Positions 43,346 to 55,734 of a stretch of DNA of 64,000 bases are shown here, in pieces. Under the pieces are notes generated by a model. It saw only the letters and a program-made list of their open reading frames with translations, ran no database searches and was not told the origin of the DNA. Position 1 is the first letter of the stretch, and each line of letters starts with the position of its first letter. Both the position numbers and the translations under genes were made by a program. The DNA comes from Tenrec ecaudatus (taxonomy: Eukaryota; Chordata; Mammalia; Afrosoricida; Tenrecidae), in NCBI RefSeq assembly GCF_050624435.1, contig NC_134541.1, forward strand, positions 103,536,805 to 103,600,804, written 5' to 3'.

Positions 43346-44499
43346 GGACCCTAAATTCATGATGGCAGCCTAACCTAGGTCACCCTCGAGTGGGCATGAC
43401 CTCCCTGGGCTCTCCTTCAGGGAAACAATCTACTATCCTTATTGGAAGGGAGTGGGCCCTACTTAGGGTGGGACAGAGGATACAGTCTGATAGCTCTGAT
43501 AGTCCTTAGGGAGAATAACCTCAGACCTGCTTTCGTTGACCTCCAGGTGTAGTCATTTGCCATGCGGAGCAAGCAGCTAAGCTTGGCGTATATCTGGGAG
43601 AGACAACTTGGGAGAAATCTTTGTTTCCCACAGGTCAGCATGAAGCCAGCCAACAACCAGGACCAAGGTGTGTAGAGGTTGAATTAGACCGGGTTGATGA
43701 GGAACAAATCCAGTGACAGTCACATATGTGTAAGAAAGAGACTTACACATCAAGAAAGGAGCCCAGTCCAGTGCAACCCAAGACCCCAAGTCCGGTACTA
43801 GTCCATCAGTCCCTCTTCACATTCACATAGCGCAGGTAACGGTGCAGCGTGCGGGAGATCACAGGCGTGCAATGTTGTGTGGCTCAGAGGTTGGTGGGAA
43901 ACCTGGCAGGGCACCAGGAGCTCTCCTGGTGGCTGGCAAGCAGGCAGGTGAAGGCAGAGAGAAGCTGGCTTCCAGAGAGCTAGCTATCGGGGTCACACCT
44001 CCAAGTCAGGCTGCACCCTGACTGACAGGCTAAACTGCACCCCTGAGCTTGTATATATGCCCAAGTTGACATGGAATTATGTAACCCCACAGAGGTGTAG
44101 CCACGAGGATTTCCATCAGCCGCTGACTTAGGACTATTCCTAGACCCAGTGAATATCTAAGAGCACTGCCTTGTGCTCATGTGACACCTGGCTGTGGGTC
44201 AGCCGTTCCAACAGAACAAAGGAGACTGCATGAGTGAGAATCAGGAAAGGTGCATGTCCTTTCACCATACTTACTCAGGATGCTGAGCAAACCAACCCAG
44301 AAGCTGGGCGTCATGGGGAAGGCTGGGGCACCAGGATTGGAAGCAGACTTTTTAACAACTGTGATGTGTGACTGATGGAACCTCGCTTGCTGGAAGCCAG
44401 GAGGACTTGCAGGAGAGCGAAGGCTACAGCCTTCCAGAGGGTTACCCCTCAGCAGAAAGGAAACCCAATCCTCATAACTGGACCAAGACACAGCACCGT

Positions 44500-45010
44500 G
44501 GTAGCTACATAATCTGTTGTCAACTTGAGACTATTAAGAGTAAAGGGGTGGAGTTTTAGCCAGCCAACCAGGTCGCAGCTTGATGACCTCATTTGGAGGC
44601 GCTCAGGAGGAAGGACACTGACTGCCTTCGCTGGAGGAAGGCCACTCACTCCCAGAGAGACATTCCTGTTGACAAGCCACATGGAGCTCTGCTGATGGCA
44701 GCCAGAGCCTGGGAGCTGGAGGAGCCAGGGGACACCCACGCCAGCGCTGAGATGCTTCCACCACCACTGGATCCACAACACTTTCCGCCCACTGGCCTGT
44801 GATCTTCCTGCACTCAGCATCATTGCATGTGTTGTTGCGTGAGTCTGAAGAGGAATTTACAGATTGGTTCTGGGAATATGGGCTAATATCAGATTTGTGG
44901 ACTTGATCTGGACTGGGCGGGGGTGTTTTCTTAATGTACAATTACTCTTTATATAAAGCTCTTTCCTCTACACAGATGAGTGTCTATGAATTTGGTTCTC
45001 TATTCTACCC
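44500..45010 (+). mobile_element. Unclassified interspersed repeat with poly(A)-like motif
   Basis: About 500 bp beginning CTGTTGTCAACTTGAGAC and ending after TATATAAAGCTCTTTCC and CCCAGACTGACACAC. I believe this type is repeated in afrotherian genomes, but I see only one copy here. LTR-like or DNA-element origin is undecided. Confidence 0.35.
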
Positions 45011-47235
45011 AGACTGACACACCCTTCTTGATGACAGTGGGCCCCCGGAACCTCTGTGGGGTTAGTGGTTCTTATACCGATCTACTCCTTGTCAATTTCA
45101 GGGCACAGTCCTCTCAGCAGGGCCAAGAGCTGACCGATCTCCTCAATGTTCATAATCCCAGTCGATCATCGTGTGGGGGTTCAGAGACCACGGGCATGCG
45201 GATCACATGAAAGCAATTCCGTGTGCCGTGTGTGGTGTATATTTGGTACACCTGTTCTCAATTCCTTTACTTCCTGACTTCTGTTTTACTATTTTGTTCT
45301 CGCCTGTCTGCCCAGAACCTAGAGCAGTGACTGGCACCGACAGTTCTGGTTCTGTATCCACGGAATGGATAAATGAATTGCTTGTGCAATCTTGGCGGGT
45401 CTAGTATTGGGGGAGGGGCCCAAGGATAATAGTTAGGAAATAATCTTACTGCCAACTGCTCTGAAAAAGACCACATCAAGAGGTCCTGGATAGAGCTGGA
45501 GAAAAACACAGGGCAGAGCTCAGAATCGTACAAGAGACCAAGCTTACTGCTCGGACAGAGGCTGGGGGAACTCTCACCTCACCCCCACCCCTAAGGATGG
45601 CCCCTAGTGAGGTCAGGAAGTGGACTCACGCTGGTGTTAGAATCAGGGGTACGATCAAGGGGGGGGTCTTATCAAGGACAAAGTCCAGAGGGTCAGGGAA
45701 GTGGGAGGAAGAAAGGCAGGGACACGGAAGTGGGATAAGCGCTGGGATGCAGAGGGGATGGACCGGGATGGGTTGGAGCAGAACATGTATGAATGGACTA
45801 CTGAGGGTAGAACCATGGTCTGCTCTGCCACGATCCGCCACATTCCTAATAAAGGCTTCCTAAAAAGCATGTTAACAGTGTCTTACTTCTTTTGAGAGTG
45901 ACTTGAACAAAAGCACGAAGGGAGCAAACAGCCCGGCGCTATCCGGAGCTGACCACCTTCAGGAAGTAGCTCTGAGCTGGGGCGCGGTGTGACCCCTAAG
46001 CCGGCAAGGCTGACTCAGTTGCTCCCTCCTTTGGCCCCAGGTAGTGGCATTGGCCTGTCAAGGTCCCGAATCCCCATCAGCCTGTCTTCTCCTTGGAAGT
46101 CGAGTCCCCCAGTGCCATGTGTAAGTGGGTCACTGAGAAGCCCACCCACTGAGACCCTTCCCCGCTAGCCGCCTCGGCCACAGCTGATGCTCCTGAGCCA
46201 CCTGCCCCCACCAGCCAGCTCGGAGGACTTCTAGGTGGTGTGTCCTTCCTTTGTCCTCTAGTGCCTGATCAGGACCCCCTCCTCCCTCTCCTGTCTTCAT
46301 TGGAGCCCCTCCCCCGCCCCCAACTCTGGAAGGATTGGTGTCTGAGACTTGGCCGTTGTCTCTCTGCCTCCAGAGACAGGTGGGTCAGGACTTTGCCTGT
46401 CTCTTTTCCTGCTGGGGCCCAGGAGCAGCAGCTCAGTCGCAGGGATGCAGGAGTGAGCCGAGGAATGGATGAACGCTAAATGGGTGGATTGGGAGAGAAC
46501 GGGGAGCTAATAATGAGTACAGGAAGATGTTCTAAAAACCGATGGTGGCGATGATCAACACTTCTTAATATGGTTGAACTACTGAGTGGTGTGATGTGTG
46601 AATTACATGCCAATAAAAAGAATGAATGAGTGAATGAACAAAGAACAAATGACCTCGTTCCTCACAGCCCACCCCATGGAGCCTAGAACCCCAATGCCAC
46701 CTCTTAGGATCCGGTGTCCTTCTGTAGATTTGAGGTTACATGTTTTGGGTGGGGATGGGACAGCCTCTGCTATGGATCGCCCTAACTCAGGGTTGGGGTG
46801 GGGCCGCCTGTCTGAACCTTGAAGGAGAACCCTTGCTTCCGCTCCGACCATCCCAGACATGGCCACCAGGGGGTAGCACTAGGCTGCCATGAGTCAGCTC
46901 CCTCCCTGTAGAACGCCAAGCTTTGCTGAGACCCAGGGCCTTTTAGGGCTTTCTGGTGCCCCACGCCTGGCCTGGGCTGATGACTGCTCCCATCTCTTCA
47001 CCCACAGGCCCAGCTGGACAGAAGGAACAGAAGGCTTCAGAGAGGGTGTGAGGCTGAGCCCAGCTCACACAGCATGCCTGGCAGAGCTGCGTGGGACCCC
47101 ACCCAGGGTCCCACGGAGGAGCCAAGGGGACCAGCCACCCTTGGGGCCTCTTCTTGGAGAATAAGTTGTCTTGTCTTAGCGCTCCCAGAGCCTCAACATA
47201 AAGCCTGGTGCAGCGGTGGAACCAGCAAGGGGCTT
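45010..47235. other. Intergenic repeat-rich DNA, partly unassigned
   Basis: Except for the family B end at 46475, no gene or element could be named. An AATAAAGGC at about 45848, after a gently LTR-like stretch from 45420, is the only hint of another retroviral LTR. Confidence 0.4.
46475..46618 (+). mobile_element. Retroelement family B, 3' end
   Basis: AATAATGAGTACAGGAAGATG to GTGAATTACATGCCAATAAA. Confidence 0.55.
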
Positions 47236-47275
47236 AAAAGTTTGGACTCTGAAAAAAAAAAAAGTTTGGACTCTG
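47236..47275 (+). repeat. 16-bp direct repeat flanking a bare poly(A)
   Basis: AAAAGTTTGGACTCTG at 47236-47251 and again at 47260-47275, separated only by As (12 A in total, 4 shared with the second copy). The first copy follows TT, giving a TT|AAAA junction. Confidence 0.9.
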
Positions 47276-47789
47276 ACATTTCCCTGGCGGTTTGACCTGG
47301 GCAGATGTCACTGCCCTGAGCCTCGTTTCCCTCCGCTGCGAAATGAGTTACCCGGAGATTCCTGCTGCTAGGTGTGTTGTGAAAACTGGGCCCTTCACCC
47401 CACCTTCTTCCTTTCTGTTCCGCTCTGCTCCATCCTGCCCAGGGTCTTTGTGAGTGCTGTTACAGCCACCACCCACCCCTCCCTGCAATGCTGCCCTGTC
47501 CTGCCCTCCCTCCCTCCCTCCCTTGCTTCATCTTCAAATGAAGCTCACCCGCTGCCCCTCCAGAACCTCCTTCAAGTTTTACAGGTCAGTTAGTCACTGT
47601 CGACCCCGGATGTTGGCTCCTGGGGCAGCGCCCTTGTCCATCTGCTTCGTGCATGACTGCCGCCTCAGCATCTAGCACAGAGCCTGGCACCTGGTTAAAG
47701 ACCACAAACCTGAACTATTTACAAACTTTTCTGTTTGTCGTTTTTTTGTTGCTGTTGTTTTGTTCTCTCTTGTTTTTTGTGCATATTTA

Positions 47790-49147
47790 ATTTCTCTGCA
47801 TGTCTATCGAGATAGGATAGGCGGGATAAACAATCTGGAGGAGAAAACAATGGAACTAATGGTTCCAGGGGGGCACTGAGTTGGGGAGGCAGGGGAAAGG
47901 AAGGGTGTTAACAAACCCAGGGAGAAGGGAACAACAGGTGATCCAAAATTGATAGTGAGGAGGATGTAGGAGGCCTGTTAGGGTTTGATCAAGGTGAAGG
48001 TCACTGACAGGAATTACTGAAACCCAAATAAAGGCTGAGCATGATAGTGGGATAAGAGGAAATTAAAAGGAAATAGAAGAAGGAATTAGGAGGCAAAGGG
48101 CATTTATAGAGGTCTAAATATAGGCATGTACATATGTAAATAATATGATGATGATGGGGAAATAGATTTACGTGCATATATTTATAGGTTTAGTATTAAG
48201 GTAGCAGATGGACATTGGGCCTCCACTCAAGTACTACCTCAATGGAAGGACACTTTGTTCTATTAACCTGGCATTCCATGATGCTCACCCTCCTGACATG
48301 ATCGCTGAAGACAAAGCGGGTGCATAAGCAAATGTGGTGAAGAAAGCTGATGGTGCCCAGCTATCAAAAGATACAGCGTCTGGGATCTTAAAGGCTTGAA
48401 GATAAACAAACAGCCATCTAGCTGAGAAGCAACAAAGCTCACATGGAAGAAGCACACCAGCCTGTGTGATCATGAGGTGTCAATGGGATCAGGTATCAGG
48501 CATCAAAGAACAAAAATCATATCATTATGAATGAGGAGGAGTGTGGAGTGGAGACCCAAAGCCCATCTGTAGGCAACTGGACATCCTCTTACAGAAAGGT
48601 CACAAGGGGAGACAAGCCAGTCAGGGTGCAGCATAGTAGCGAAGAAACATACAACTTTCCTCTAGTTCTTTAATGCTTCTGCCTGCCCACTATCATGATC
48701 CCAATTCTACCTTACAAATCTGGCTAGACCAGAGCTGTACCCTGGTACACATAGGAACTGGAAACACAGGGAATCCAGGACAGATGAACTCCTCAGGACC
48801 AATAATAAGAGTAGAGATACCAGGAGAGTAAGGGGAAGGTGAGGGAGAAAGTGGGAACGGATCACAATGATCTACATATAACCCCCTCTCTGGGGGATGG
48901 AAAATAGAAAAGTGGGTGAAGGGAGACAGGTGGGCATAAGACATGAAAAAATAATAATTTATAAATTATCAAGGATCTGTGAGGGAGAAAGGGAGGGGGG
49001 AAATGAGCTGATAGCAAGGGCTCAAGTAGAAAGAAAATGTTTTGAGAATGATGATGGCAACAGATGTACAAATGTGCTTGACACAATAGATGTATTATGG
49101 ATTGTGATAAGAGTTGTATGATCCCCCAATAAAATGATTTAAAAAAA
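47790..49147 (+). mobile_element. Retroelement 3' region, family A, longest forward copy
   Basis: 1.36 kb ending ATCCCCCAATAAAATGATTT then A-rich. Landmarks GGTAGCAGATGGACATTGGG, GCTATCAAAAGATACAGCG and GGGAATCCAGGACAGATGAA recur in the other family A copies. No long open frame, no LTR ends, terminal AATAAA and A-tail: this fits the 3' UTR of a LINE (L1-like) or a non-coding passenger. Class not proven. Confidence 0.65.
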
Positions 49148-49154
49148 GAACACA

Positions 49155-49337
49155 AACTCACTGACATCGAGTCAGTTCTGACTTATGACTCCATATGACA
49201 GAGGGGAGTGGCCCCATTTCCAAGAAAGGGAATCTTTAAGAGATATTCATCTTCCTCCCTCGGAGCTGCTGGTGAATTTGAACTGCTGACCTGTGGTTAG
49301 CAGCCCAACCCATAACCCAAGATGTCACCAGGTCTCC
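49155..49337 (-). mobile_element. AfroSINE-type SINE, full length
   Basis: Reverse copy, inserted at the A-rich tail of the retroelement that ends at 49147. Confidence 0.8.
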
Positions 49338-50327
49338 TTCGGCATGTCGCGCATGCTCAGTGAACACATGTTGAATGCTTCATATGTGGCACCTGGATAA
49401 AAGCCCTCAGCTCCATGCCTGCAGTCAGTCAGCAGTTAGTAACAAAAACAGAAAATGAACAAGCAACCTCACAAAGCTTAGGTCAGGGGGCGGGGGAAGG
49501 GGAGGCTTGGGGCCCCTGGAGACCCTTTGGGTGCCTGGTGGCCCTGGCCACCCCTTCCCCAGTGGACTCAACTTTCTTGGCTGGGAATGAGGAAGGTTCT
49601 GCAGATCCAGCTACCCCTTGCAGTCCTGGGCTTCCTACAGGCTCCCTGCCCACTCACCCTCTTCCCAGCAGGCCTGGCTAAGGAAGGGGCTGGTGGTCTG
49701 GGGATCAGATCAGGAGGAAGGAGGGGCCCAAAGGAATGGCTTCAAAGGTGGTTGGTGTGCAAGGCCCCGCCGGCGTGGGCCTGGGGAGGCAGCGGGACAA
49801 GCTGTCCCTTCCTAAGGGGCTAGGCATCACCAGAGTGCCCAGCCCACCCCCTGAGTCCCACCCCACCCCACCCCACCAGCCCTATAGCCCTGTACCAAGG
49901 ACTCTACACACTCATTCCTGGGCTGCATATCCAACTGGGCTCTGTCTGTTCCTCCTGGGACAGCCGCCCTGGGGTCGGTGGGGGCGGGTAGTGGGAGAGA
50001 GAGTGTGTTTAGGTATATGACAAGGTGTGATAGTGCCTCCAGGTTGAGTGTACCCTCGACAATGGTTAAAATGGCAAAGGTCACTATGTTTTAAGACAGT
50101 TTTTTAAAAGCCGATTAAAACCACTCCTGTGAAAATCTAAATGGATACCGCTTACACGGATCTAGCAGCCAAGTTCAGTAACACAGTAAATGGCAAAGGC
50201 TGGCACTGCCGCTGCTGCAGAGAGCTCAGCGCCATCGGGCACTGCTGGTGAGCCAGTGCACACGCACGGCACCACAGAACGTCGGAGGGCACCACACGAG
50301 CCAAGTGGGCATAGAAATTCCATCGTG

Positions 50328-50950
50328 AGGCTGTCGTTCGCTGCCGCTGAGTCGGTTCTGACTCATAGACCCGACGGACAACAGAGCAAAACACCACCGG
50401 TCCTGCGCCGTCCTCACTACGGTGCTCTCGTGCGAGCCCATCCTGCGAGGCCGCTGTGTCAGTCTGTCTTGTCGAAGGTCTTCCTCTTGTTCACTGGCCC
50501 TCCACCTTGCTAACCACGATGTCCCTCTCCAGGGACTGGTCTCTCCTGACACAGGATGTGGAGAAAGTCTCACCATCCCCGCCTCTAAGGAGCATTCTGG
50601 CTGTACGTCTCCTGAGACCCATTTGTTGGTTCTTTTGGCGGTCCATCCGGTGGACTTTCCATAATCTTTACCGGCACCACCGCTCAGCTAATCTTCCGTA
50701 TCCCATGTCCCACTTCACCTGCCTGCACGGTGATTGAAACGCCGTGGCTTGGGGCAGGTGCACCTTTGTCCTTGCTGCCCACACTTTAGAGAGTTCCTGT
50801 GAAATGCGTCCCGTGGTCGCCTGGCTGCTGGCTGCGTCCACGTGCGCTGGCTGCGGATCCAAGCAAGATGACAGAAATCCTGGACCTCTCCCGTCTTTTC
50901 TCCGCCGATCGCGATGTGACTCTTGGTCCAGTGGTGAGGATTTGTGCATA
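50328..50950 (-). mobile_element. RTE-type LINE fragment, reverse
   Basis: Reverse-strand RTE 3' portion: tail read as GCTGAGTCGGTTCTGACTC, then CTCCAGGGACTGGTCTCTCC, and near the far end GTGGTGAGGATTTGTGC. About 620 bp, no intact frame. The long minus-strand open frame that overlaps its end (50668-51540) is not RTE coding sequence. Confidence 0.6.
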
Positions 50951-51666
50951 GAGCAGGATGGCGATATCAGGGTGGCGGCCAGCGTTGGGAATCTGCATTG
51001 GCAGTCTCCGTGGGAGGAGGGCACAGAAAGGGACAGGTGGGGACAGGAGTCATGCTTTGGAGAAGGGAGTCTCCAAGTCATTCCAGCCGTCAGTCCGGAA
51101 AGAGCTTCCCACGTCTCCCTCTTTCTGTTTTGAAAGTTCTCTTGTGCTTTGGGCGAAACTTCTGGAAGCACCTTCCTTCTGCAGTCAACCATCAGTGGAG
51201 GCACATTTGGCTGCTGAGGTGGGCTGCCGTGCATGCACCCTACCCGCTTCCCCTGGGGGTTCCGGCCCCTGCCCCTCCCTCTTCCGTCTGTTACTTTGGG
51301 CACGTGCTTTCCGTGTTGAATGTCCTGAGGAGGAGGACCGTGTTCCTCCCTGGTTGTCTGCTCGCTTTGAGGCCTGCTTGCTGTTGGGCTGCAAGGTGAC
51401 CCTGGGGCGGCTTCAGTTCCCGGCGTGGAGGGGGTCCACGGGCCATAGCCTCGCTCCGGGGTTCCGCCTGTCTCGATCAGACCAGTGCATCTAGCCCCTT
51501 GCACAGCTTCCTCCCAGGGTGTTTTCAGAGCAGTCTGCATGGCAGCCGGGCACCACTCCTTTTTCTTCTGGTTCCAGACAAGTCCTCAGGTGGATTGTCT
51601 CCTCGAGCCTGCTTCCCGTCACTCTCCTTTGCTCCAGATGGGAAGAGATCAACAGCTTCCCCATTA

Positions 51667-51840
51667 GGAGCCCTGGTGGTATAGTGGTTATGAGTTGGGC
51701 TGTGATCTGCAAGTCTGGCTGTTCAAAACCACCGGCTGCTTCTTGAGAGAAAGACAGGCTTTGGACCCCTGTTCAGAGTTACTGTCTCAGAAACTCACAG
51801 GCCAGTTCTACCCTAAGAGTCGGCATGGACTGTGATGTTG
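51667..51840 (+). mobile_element. AfroSINE-type SINE, full length (reference copy)
   Basis: Begins GGAGCCCTGGTGGTATAGTG (tRNA-like A-box region), then a B-box-like GTTCAAAACC, a body with GAGAAAGACAGGC, and the tail ACTCACAGGCCAGTTCTACC ... GAGTCGGCATGGACTGTGATG. The tail resembles the 3' end of the RTE LINE at 57500. Other SINE entries are matched to this copy. Confidence 0.85.
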
Positions 51841-52102
51841 TTGTTTTTCTTCCTATTGATTTTAACCATCAAGTTCACTAAAGGGAATTTGGCTCAGTCC
51901 AGCTCCTGCCACCTCTCCCCACACGCCCTCTGCTGAGCTTTAGCCACCAGGCATTCCTGCCTCCCTCAGCACCTATGCACGTGATACCCTCTCTGGGAAG
52001 TCTATGGACTTCCTCAACTTGTGAAGAGATGAGGTCATTGGGGACTTCCCCAGAGAAGCCCTGGCTTCCTCCTCACCTGGCCTGGTCATGTTGAATCACC
52101 TA

Positions 52103-52300
52103 CCCCACTGCCATCGAGTTGATCCTGACTCATAGTGACCCTATAGGATCCAGTAGAACTGCTCCATGGAGTTTCCAAGGCTGTAAATAATTTCCAAATC
52201 AGCCTGCCTCATCTGTCTCCTGAGTTATGGCTAGTGGACTCGAACTGCCAGCCTTGGGGCCAACAGCCTGGTGCTTGATGCATGGCACCACCAGGACTCT
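52103..52300 (-). mobile_element. AfroSINE-type SINE, full length
   Basis: Reverse copy, from CTGCCATCGAGTTGATCC (tail) to GGCACCACCAGGACTCT (head). Confidence 0.85.
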
Positions 52301-52732
52301 GGGTGCTGGCAGGATTTTATACGCTTGGGTGATGACCGGCCCTGCCCCTGCCTTCCCTGGGAGGATGCAGCTACGGGGCAGGGCCGGCATGTTTTATGTA
52401 GGCCAGGACTTAGGCACCGTAACTACTGGCAGGAGGACCTGATGCCACAGGTAAGAAGGATGAGTGATACTTATTGGGTAGAAATCTCAGACCCCGGGCC
52501 TGACCTCAGCTGTTCGCCTCTTTCCAGTCCAGCAGCCATGCCCAGGAGGCTCAGACCATGGGCATTTGGGAGATAGAAGCCCTCCCTGGCTGATAGGGCC
52601 CTGAGGTGGGGCACCCTCTGAGCCTCCGAGGCTTATCCAAGGTGCCATATGGCATGGTGGCTATCAGCAATGCATGTGCCACCGCTGCCAGGAGGCAGGA
52701 TCCTCTGGGGCGGGGACAGGTTGGGCACTTTA

Positions 52733-52772
52733 ATTATGGATATATTATGGATATATATTATGGATATATCAC
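52733..52772 (+). repeat. Short ATATTATGGAT tandem repeat
   Basis: TTATGGATATA repeated three times. Confidence 0.8.
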
Positions 52773-53445
52773 CCTGTCTGGCTTAAACATGATCATATTT
52801 TGCTCCCCAAACTCTCTCCTTCCTATCAAACCCAAACCCATCAGGCGCGAATTCCCCATTCCCGCCCTGTCACCAAGTTCCCCACATCAACGTCCTGCCT
52901 GCTGCTACTTCATATCAGGCGGACCAGGCACCGTGCGTCCTTTACATGACTGAAGTATGTCACTCAGCATACCGTGTCTGAGGCTCATGGGGATTCCGGC
53001 TCCCTCTCCAGTGGAGTGATGTTCCCGTGGGGACCGCCTGGTGTTTATCCATCCACCTGCTGGTGGGTACTCGGGGGGTTGCCTCCTCTGGGCTGCTGTG
53101 AATGAGAATTGGTGTGCAAGTTTGTAGGCGCCCCTGTTTCAGCTCTTCCGAAGGGCAAATACTTAAGCATGGAATTGCTGGGTCATTTGGTAATTGTATG
53201 ATTAACCTTCTGAGGAAATGTCCCTTTGCCTAATCGCTGCATCATGCTGCCTTCTAAAGTGGGACCACATTTTATTTTCTGATCCCAAAGGCCAGGACAG
53301 ACACTGGCAAGAATGATAGTTGAGCAGAACTTTACCTTATTCAGGCTCAAAATTCAGAGAGTCTGCCATGAGGTGAGACCAAAATATGATACTTTTATTT
53401 CCAGCACAAATAAACGTATTATTATTTATTTATTTGCTGTGTTAT

Positions 53446-55045
53446 TATTTTTTTAAAATATTTTATTGGGGGTTCTTATAGCTTGTATCACAATCCATAC
53501 ATACATCCATTTCGTCACGCACATTTGTACATATGTTGCCATCATTTTCAAAACATTTTCTTTCTACTTGAGCCTTTGGTATCAGCCCCTCATTTGCCCC
53601 CTCCCCCACCCTCCTTCTCTCATGAACCATTCATAATTTATAAATTTTTTTTCATGTCTTACACCCACCTCTGTTTCCCTTCACCCACTTTTCTGTTGTC
53701 TGTCTCCCTGGGAGGGGGTTACATGTCAGTTCCCCCTTTCTCCCCCCACCTTCCCCTTCCCCTCCCGGTATAGCTATTCTCATTATTGGTCCTGAGGGGT
53801 TTATCTGTCCTGGATTCCCTGTGTTTCTCTTAGATCTCTCTGGAGCTAGAGTTATACCTCAGTCCTTGGTCCTGCATGAGAAAGAATTCACACCAAAGCC
53901 TGGTTCATGATCCAAGTGAGTTTTATGAGAGTTAGAAGAAGTTTCAGGTTTACACGGCACCCATAGGACTCCTCCCGACCATGCAGCCTGGCGGGAGCGG
54001 CTCAGTGTCACGCAGACAAAGTCTGTCTGGACTCTGGGCTCTTGCCTTTTCAAGGATTCCATGGGGAGGCATGGTGGACGACCCCTGATTGACCCCATTG
54101 GCTGAATTGAATTGACCTGGCCTAGGTGGGTCAATCCAGGTTTAGTGCCCACCCATGCCTACCGGCGGGAATCCTGAGCCTCTGAGCATGTGCAGTGCAC
54201 CACTCCTTTGTTTCTGGTGGCTTGGCTCTCTGGGAATGCGTTAATAGACATTTTTTTTAATCCTGCGCTAGCCTGCCTAACATTTCCAGCTCTTATCTGT
54301 ACCAGTGTACATGTTCTGGTCTAGCCAGATATGTAAGGTAGAATTGGGATCATGATAGGGGGAGGAAGCATTAAAGAAGTAGAGGAAAGTTGAATGTTTT
54401 GTTGGTGCTATACTGCACCCTGACTGGCTCGTCTCTTCCTTGTGACCCTTCTGTAAGGGGATGTCCAGTTGCCTACAGATGGGCTTTGGGTCTCTACTCC
54501 ACACTCCCTCTCATTCCCAGTGATATGATTTTTCATTCCAAGTCTTTGATACCTGATACCTGATCCCATTGACACCTAATGATCACACAGGCTGGTGTGC
54601 TTCTTCCATGTGAACTTTGTTGCTTCTCAGCTAGATGGCTGTCTGTTTATCTTCAAGCGTTTAAGATCCCAGACGCTGTATCTTTTGATAGCTGGGCACC
54701 ATCATCTTACTTCAACACATTTGCTTATGCACCCGTTTTGTCTTCAGCAACCATATGGGGAAGGTGAACATCACAGAATGCCAGGTTATTAGAACTAAGT
54801 GTTCTTGCATTGAAGAAGTACTTGAATTGAGGCCCAATGTCCATCTGCCATCTTAATACTTAACATATCAATATATGTACATAGATCTATTACCCTATTG
54901 TTATATATAAATATATTTACATGTTTATATTTAGACCTCTATAAATGTCCTTTGCCTCCTAGTTCTTTCCTCTATTTCCTTTTACTTTCCTCTTGTCCCA
55001 CTGTCAGGTTTGGCGTTCATTCAGTTTCAGTAATTCCTCTCAGCT
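53446..55045 (-). mobile_element. Retroelement family A, reverse, split by an LTR
   Basis: Two collinear blocks (53446-53827 and 54283-55045) match the reverse of 47790-49147. They are separated only by the LTR insertion at 53828-54282. Confidence 0.7.
53828..54282 (-). mobile_element. Solo LTR of an endogenous retrovirus
   Basis: 455 bp flanked by TTTC on both sides (53824-53827 and 54283-54286), a 4-bp target duplication as in ERV1/gammaretroviral insertions. On the minus strand it begins TGTTAGGC and has a U5-like end. Its terminal dinucleotide is GA rather than CA. No internal retroviral genes are present. Confidence 0.6.
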
Positions 55046-55337
55046 ACATTGGCCTTGATTAAGCCCCACCAGGCATCCTATGCCCTCTTCTCCATGGATT
55101 TTAGATTACTTGTTGTTCCTTTGTCCCTGGATTTGGTAACATCCCCTTCCTCCCCATCCCTCTCTCCCGTGTCCCCTCTTACCCCCACCCAACCATCAGT
55201 CCCATTGTTTTCTCCTCAGGATTGTTTATCTTGCCTATCTTATCTAGATAGACATGCAGAGGCAATAATAGGCACAAAACCAAGAGAAAGCAGGAGAAAA
55301 ACAAAACAAAACAACAACAAAAGAAAAGCCTCTGAAT

Positions 55338-55531
55338 CAGCAGTTCTCAACCTGTGGGTCGTGACCCCTTTGGGAGTCAAATGACCCTTTCACAGGGGTT
55401 GCCCGATTCATAACAATAGCAAAATGACGGTGATGAAGCAGCAACGAAAATAATTTTATGGTTGGGGGGGTCACCACAACATGAGGAACTGTATGAAAGG
55501 GTCGCGGCATTAGGAAGGTTGAGAACCACTG
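55338..55531 (+). mobile_element. SPIN-like hAT non-autonomous transposon, complete
   Basis: Best preserved copy: starts CAGCAGTTCTCAACCTGTGG, ends GAGAACCACTG. Flanks ctctgaat (55330-55337) and ctctaaat (55532-55539) form an 8-bp target duplication with one mismatch. Internal blocks such as GGGGTCACCACAACATGAGG recur in the other copies. Confidence 0.9.
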
Positions 55532-55734
55532 CTCTAAATAGTTCCAGGTCTGTTTGTTGGACTTTAGGAGTGTGTTCCAGTCGATTCTGATGGGGTGCCA
55601 TGCCCTGGCCCCAAAATCTATATTTGGTATTCCCCGGACTTCACTGCTTTGCTCCCTGTCACCCCAGTGTGGTGGGGTCAGATTGGGCACCATGCCCACA
55701 CTGTCTCCTAAATGTGTTATTTTTTTTACTTCTT

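Noticed and set aside
43459-43656. Possible retroviral open frames in the 43-46 kb repeats
   Set aside because: Short, with no gag, pol or env motifs; only LTR-like non-coding features were supportable.
50668-51540. 290-residue open frame on the minus strand
   Set aside because: Partly overlaps reverse RTE LINE sequence, is not the RTE frame, and has no recognisable domain.
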